DNA from: Pseudomonas fulva
Lineage (GTDB): Bacteria; Pseudomonadota; Gammaproteobacteria; Pseudomonadales; Pseudomonadaceae
Direction: 5' to 3'
DNA length: 64,000 bases
NCBI RefSeq assembly: GCF_015680705.1
Contig: NZ_JADNYP010000006.1
Coordinates: forward strand, 240,174 to 304,173
Part shown: in pieces, positions 60,479-64,000 of the stretch
How the letters are laid out: every line of letters begins with the position of its first letter
How positions within the stretch are numbered: the stretch's first letter is position 1
Translations under genes and position numbers: made by a program
The notes under the pieces: model-generated
The model's input: only the letters and a program-made list of their open reading frames with translations
What the model was told of the DNA's origin: nothing
The model's database searches: none

Positions 60479-61633
60479 TCAGCGCTCAGCCTGGCGGCTC
60501 GTTTCGCCCTGCTTGCCAGGCTGATCGGCTGGCAGCCGCAGGCGCTCGCCGCTGTCGGCATCGAACAACAGGACCTTGCCTGGATCGAGCTGCAGATCGA
60601 GTGCATCCCCGGCCTGACAGGCGATATCCGGGGCCAGACGGCAGCAGACCTTGGTCTGGTTGAGCGTCACGAACGCCAGCAGGTCCGGCCCGGTAGGCTC
60701 GGTGATCTCGACCGTGGCGCGGATGTGCGCCAACGAGCTGCCCTGTTCCGCGCCAGTGCCTATTTGCTCCGGCCGCACGCCAAGGATGACTTGGCGACTC
60801 GCCAGGGCGCCCGCGCATGACCCAAGGGGCAGCTCGTAGCGCGACTGCCCGCTGTCGAGCAGCGCCACCAGGTAGCCCTCGCGTTGCAACAGTTCGACCG
60901 GAATGAAATTCATCGGCGGCGAGCCGATGAAGCTCGCGACGAACAGGTTGGCCGGATCCGAATAGATCTGCCGTGGCGTGCCGAACTGCTGGATGACCCC
61001 GTCCTTCATCACCGCGACCTTGTCCCCGAGGGTCATCGCCTCGATCTGGTCATGGGTGACGTAGACCGTGGTGGTCTTCAGGCGCTGGTGCATCAGCTTG
61101 ATCTCGGTGCGCATCTCCACGCGCAGCTTGGCGTCGAGGTTCGACAACGGCTCGTCGAACAGGTAGATCTTCGGACGTCGCGCCAGTGCCCGCCCCATGG
61201 CGACCCGCTGCTGCTGCCCGCCGGACAGCTGGCCCGGCTTGCGTGCCAGCAGGTGTTCGATCTGCAGCAGCCGGGCCACTCGCTGGACCTCCTGGTCGAT
61301 CGCAGCCTTGGACAGCTTGCGGATCTTCAGCCCGAAGGCGATGTTGTCGCGCACGCTCATGGTCGGATACAGCGCATAGGACTGGAAGACCATGGCGATG
61401 TCGCGATCCTTGGGGCTCATGCCGCTGATGTCGGCGCCGTCGACCAGGATTTCGCCGCCACTGATGTCATCCAGTCCGGCGATGCAGTTCATCAGGGTCG
61501 ACTTGCCGCAACCGGACGGGCCGACCAGGATCAGGAACTCGCCGGACTCGATGGCCAGGTCGATGGCTTTGAGCGTGTCCGGCAGGCCGCTGCCGTAGCG
61601 TTTGTTGACGTTGCGTAGTTCGAGCCGTGCCAT
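60479..61633 (-). CDS. gtsD: Sugar ABC transporter ATP-binding protein GtsD (UgpC/MalK-type)
   Basis: 384 aa. Walker A GPSGCGKST is at 38-46, the Q-loop at VFQSYALYP, the signature LSGGQQQR and Walker B YLFDEPLSNLDAKLR follow. A C-terminal MalK-type OB domain (VILGVRPEQIG) completes it. It energises glucose uptake with GtsB and GtsC. Gene order gtsA-gtsB-gtsC-gtsD-oprB fits the P. putida glucose transporter; substrate assignment rests on that order. Confidence 0.93.
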   Translation of the reverse strand: MARLELRNVNKRYGSGLPDTLKAIDLAIESGEFLILVGPSGCGKSTLMNCIAGLDDISGGEILVDGADISGMSPKDRDIAMVFQSYALYPTMSVRDNIAFGLKIRKLSKAAIDQEVQRVARLLQIEHLLARKPGQLSGGQQQRVAMGRALARRPKIYLFDEPLSNLDAKLRVEMRTEIKLMHQRLKTTTVYVTHDQIEAMTLGDKVAVMKDGVIQQFGTPRQIYSDPANLFVASFIGSPPMNFIPVELLQREGYLVALLDSGQSRYELPLGSCAGALASRQVILGVRPEQIGTGAEQGSSLAHIRATVEITEPTGPDLLAFVTLNQTKVCCRLAPDIACQAGDALDLQLDPGKVLLFDADSGERLRLPADQPGKQGETSRQAER

Positions 61634-61636
61634 GTG

Positions 61637-62473
61637 TTATCCCTTGACCGCGCCGGCGGTCAGGCCGCGCACGAAGTATTTGCCGGCCACGACATAGACC
61701 AGCAGGGTCGGTAACCCGGCGATCAGTGCCGCTGCCATGTCCACGTTGTATTGCTTGACGCCGGTGCTGGTGTTGACCAGGTTGTTCAGCGCCACGGTGA
61801 TCGGCTGGGCATCGCCGCTGGAGAACACCACGCCGAACAGGAAGTCGTTCCAGATCTGGGTGAACTGCCAGATCAGGCAGACCATGATGATCGGCACCGA
61901 CATCGGCAGCAGGATCCGCGCGAAGATGGTGAAGAACCCTGCCCCATCCAGTCGGGCCGCCTGCACCAGGGCATGGGGCACGCTGCAGAAGTAGTTGCGG
62001 AAGAACAGCGTGGTGAAGGCCAGGCCATAGACCACATGGACCAGCACCAGTCCGGTGGTGCTGCTGGCCAGGCCGAGCTTGCCTAGGGTGAAGGAGGCTG
62101 GCAGCAGGACGCTCTGGAACGGCAGGAAGCACCCCAGCAGCAAGAGGCCGAAGAACAGCTGCGAGCCTCTGAAGCGCCACATCGACAGGACATAGCCGTT
62201 GAGCGCGCCAATGAGCGTCGACAACAGCACAGCGGGCACGGTGATCTTCACCGAGTTCCAGAAGTGTCCGCCCACCGTGTCCCAGGCCTTCAGCCAGCCG
62301 ATGCCGGTGACCACGTCCGGCCAGCTGAGCAGGTTGCCGGCGCGGATGTCTTGCGCGGACTTGAAGCTGGTCAGCAGCATGACCACCAGCGGTATGAGGT
62401 ACAGGGCGCAGGCTGCCAGCAAGGTGGCATGGATCGCCAGGCGTGCCGGCGAGCATCCGCGTCGGCTAGTCAT
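61637..62473 (-). CDS. gtsC: Sugar ABC transporter permease GtsC (MalG-type)
   Basis: 278 aa with six hydrophobic segments and the permease loop that docks to the ATPase (EAA-type, ALVQAARLDGAGFFTIFARILLP). The start at 62473 overlaps the gtsB end by 8 bp. It forms the inner-membrane channel with GtsB. Confidence 0.93.
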   Translation of the reverse strand: MTSRRGCSPARLAIHATLLAACALYLIPLVVMLLTSFKSAQDIRAGNLLSWPDVVTGIGWLKAWDTVGGHFWNSVKITVPAVLLSTLIGALNGYVLSMWRFRGSQLFFGLLLLGCFLPFQSVLLPASFTLGKLGLASSTTGLVLVHVVYGLAFTTLFFRNYFCSVPHALVQAARLDGAGFFTIFARILLPMSVPIIMVCLIWQFTQIWNDFLFGVVFSSGDAQPITVALNNLVNTSTGVKQYNVDMAAALIAGLPTLLVYVVAGKYFVRGLTAGAVKG

Positions 62474-63374
62474 GGCGCTTGCCTCGCAATTCGGAATACA
62501 GGTACGGCACCAGGATCGCCAGGATGGCGCCGAGCATCAGGATGGCGCTGGCCGACCCCATGCCCATCTGGCCGCGACTGAAGGTGAACGAGTACATGAA
62601 CATGGCCGGAAGATCCGAGGCATAGCCAGGCCCACCGGCGGTCATCGCAGCCACCAGGTCGAAGCTCTTGATGGCGATGTGCGCGAGGATCATCAGCGCG
62701 CTGAAGAACACCGGGCGCAGGCTGGGCAGGATGATCCGCAGATAGATGCGTGGCAGGCTGGCGCCATCGACCTGCGCCGCGCGCATGATCGACGGATCGA
62801 CGCCACGCAAGCCGGCGAGGAACAGCGCCATGACGAATCCGGACGACTGCCAGACGGCGGCGATCACCAGGCAGTACACCACCCGCTGCGGATCGACCAG
62901 CCAGTCGAAGCGAAAGCCCTCCCAGCCCCAGTCGCGCAGCAGCTTGTCCAGGCCCAGCCCCGGATTGAGCAGCCATTTCCAGGCCGTGCCGGTGACGATC
63001 ATCGACAAGGCCATGGGGTACAGGTAGATGGTGCGGATGAAGCCTTCACGGCGAATGCGCTGGTCCAGCAAGACTGCCAGCGACACGCCGATGACCAGGC
63101 TGATGCCGATGAACAGGCCGCCGAAGAGCAGCAGATTCTGGCTCGCCACCCACCAGCGGTCGTTGCCCAGCAACTTCAGGTACTGGTCCAGCCCGGCCCA
63201 TCGGTAGTCGGGCATGAAGCTCGACCGGGTGAAGGACAACACGAGCGTCCAGAGGATGTAGCCATAGAACGCCACCAGCACGACGAGCATGCTGGGCGCC
63301 AGCACCAGCTTGGGCAGCCAGCGCTGTAGCGTATCCAGGGGGGAGGCCCGCAGCCGGGCGGTGACGGTGGTCAT
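62466..63374 (-). CDS. gtsB: Sugar ABC transporter permease GtsB (MalF-type)
   Basis: 302 aa from the ATG at 63374 with GGAG upstream. It has six transmembrane segments and the EAA-type loop IMRAAQVDGASLPRIYLRIILP. The longer frame from 63428 would begin near the gtsA stop and is not family-like. It pairs with GtsC. Confidence 0.93.
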   Translation of the reverse strand: MTTVTARLRASPLDTLQRWLPKLVLAPSMLVVLVAFYGYILWTLVLSFTRSSFMPDYRWAGLDQYLKLLGNDRWWVASQNLLLFGGLFIGISLVIGVSLAVLLDQRIRREGFIRTIYLYPMALSMIVTGTAWKWLLNPGLGLDKLLRDWGWEGFRFDWLVDPQRVVYCLVIAAVWQSSGFVMALFLAGLRGVDPSIMRAAQVDGASLPRIYLRIILPSLRPVFFSALMILAHIAIKSFDLVAAMTAGGPGYASDLPAMFMYSFTFSRGQMGMGSASAILMLGAILAILVPYLYSELRGKRHD

Positions 63375-63431
63375 GTCGAAGGTGCTCCGCGGATCAGGAA
63401 TGGCAGACAAGGGCTGGGACGCATGCACGCC

Positions 63432-63938
63432 CTACCGGGCTGCCTTGACCGCGGCGCCGAGCTGCCGCGCCGCCTTGACCGGATCGGCCTTCGGGTCGTT
63501 GAGGAAGTTGCTGACCACATCGAAGATCGCCCCCTGCACCGCCAGGGACGAGGCCATGTTGTGCGCCATGCTTGGCTGCAGGCCTTCACCCTGCTCGGCC
63601 TGACGAAAATCGTCGGCGGACTTCCGGGTGCAGGCATCGAACGCGTCCATGGCCATGTCCTGGCGCACCGGAAGCGAACCCTTGGCCTGGTTGAAGGCCG
63701 TCTGGAACGCCGGTTCCAGGGCGACCTTGGCCAGGTCGTTCTGTGCCGCGATGTCCTTGGGCGCCTTGAGCCTGAACATGGCCAGGGAGTCGATGTTGTA
63801 AGTGAAGCTGCCCTGGGTGCCAGGGAACGGAACGCACTGGTAGTCCTTGCCCGCGACCTTGCCGGCGGCGGTCCATTCGCTCTTGGCCCAGTCACCCATG
63901 ATCTGCATGCCGGCCTTGCCGTTGATGACCTCGGCGGG
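63432..63938 (-). CDS. gtsA: Glucose-binding protein GtsA, C-terminal fragment, truncated by the contig end
   Basis: The visible ~168 C-terminal residues begin [20 protein letters not shown] and include [20 protein letters not shown], as in MalE-like glucose-binding proteins of pseudomonads. The reading frame runs into a G-only tract at about 63936, where real sequence ends, so the N-terminal part and signal peptide are missing. It is the periplasmic receptor of the gts transporter, 57 bp upstream of gtsB. Confidence 0.88.
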   Translation of the reverse strand, partial: PAEVINGKAGMQIMGDWAKSEWTAAGKVAGKDYQCVPFPGTQGSFTYNIDSLAMFRLKAPKDIAAQNDLAKVALEPAFQTAFNQAKGSLPVRQDMAMDAFDACTRKSADDFRQAEQGEGLQPSMAHNMASSLAVQGAIFDVVSNFLNDPKADPVKAARQLGAAVKAAR

Positions 63939-64000
63939 GGGGGGGGGGCGGGGGGGGGCGGGGGGGGGGGGGGGGCGGGGGGGGGGGCGGGGGGGCGCGG
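63936..64000. other. Poly-G low-complexity tail, probable sequencing/assembly artefact
   Basis: About 65 bases are almost entirely G with scattered single C or A bases. The tract interrupts the gtsA reading frame exactly where coding sequence should continue. Such runs are typical of dark-cycle G calls at read ends, not of Pseudomonas coding DNA. Confidence 0.9.

Noticed and set aside
63936..64000. G-rich tract as a telomere, G-quadruplex or genuine repeat
   Set aside because: It breaks a conserved reading frame at the window end and is nearly homopolymeric; a sequencing artefact is the simpler explanation.

Overview
The window reads as a chromosomal segment of a fluorescent pseudomonad of the Pseudomonas putida group. 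It is GC-rich. It carries the Entner-Doudoroff glucose locus (gtsABCD, oprB, hexR, zwf, pgl, eda) beside leuA, xseA, guaBA, cumA-tadA, mltF and purL, an order that I recall from P. putida KT2440 (recall, not checked). The last ~65 bases (63936-64000) are an almost pure G run. This looks like a sequencing or assembly artefact at a contig end, and it truncates gtsA.

Layout. 1-1750: two divergent Nudix hydrolases and a secreted L,D-transpeptidase. 1903-8146: a two-partner secretion pair, TpsB transporter plus a 1511-aa haemagglutinin-type TpsA. 8256-23800: a type II secretion locus on the minus strand in which a SoxB/5'-nucleotidase-like protein and gspCDEFGHIJLMN form one tightly overlapping operon. 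It is flanked by a divergent PhoX-type phosphatase gene, a detached gspK, and a divergent tatABC operon. PhoX and the SoxB-like protein both carry twin-arginine signals ending in a lipobox, so Tat export and then T2SS handling is an attractive reading. 23855-26026: a Het-C-domain protein. 26083-33941: core genes yqfO-like, purL, mltF, tadA and cumA.

34156-44930 is accessory. It holds a large dermonecrotic-type toxin with a TIKI/TraB-like C-terminal domain. It also holds a convergent three-gene operon of unknown role (small membrane protein, PcfJ-like protein, DUF4034/Sel1-repeat protein), two orphan RHS-tip genes with similar leaders, and an AT-rich FitAB/VapBC-type toxin-antitoxin pair. That pair lies between degenerate repeats next to the guaA 3' end, which looks like the scar of a genomic island. 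From 44930 onward the region is core again: guaA, guaB, a zinc-ribbon protein, TauE/SafE exporter, LysR regulator, xseA, an M23 peptidase, leuA preceded by a leucine-rich leader peptide, then eda-pgl-zwf divergent from hexR across a perfect HexR palindrome, and oprB-gtsDCBA.

Functionally, the right end imports glucose (OprB, GtsABCD) and oxidises it through Zwf, Pgl and Eda under HexR control. The middle provides purine nucleotide synthesis. The left and accessory parts are devoted to secretion, phosphate scavenging and probable inter-organism antagonism. I saw no tRNA, rRNA, CRISPR array, intact transposase or integrase.
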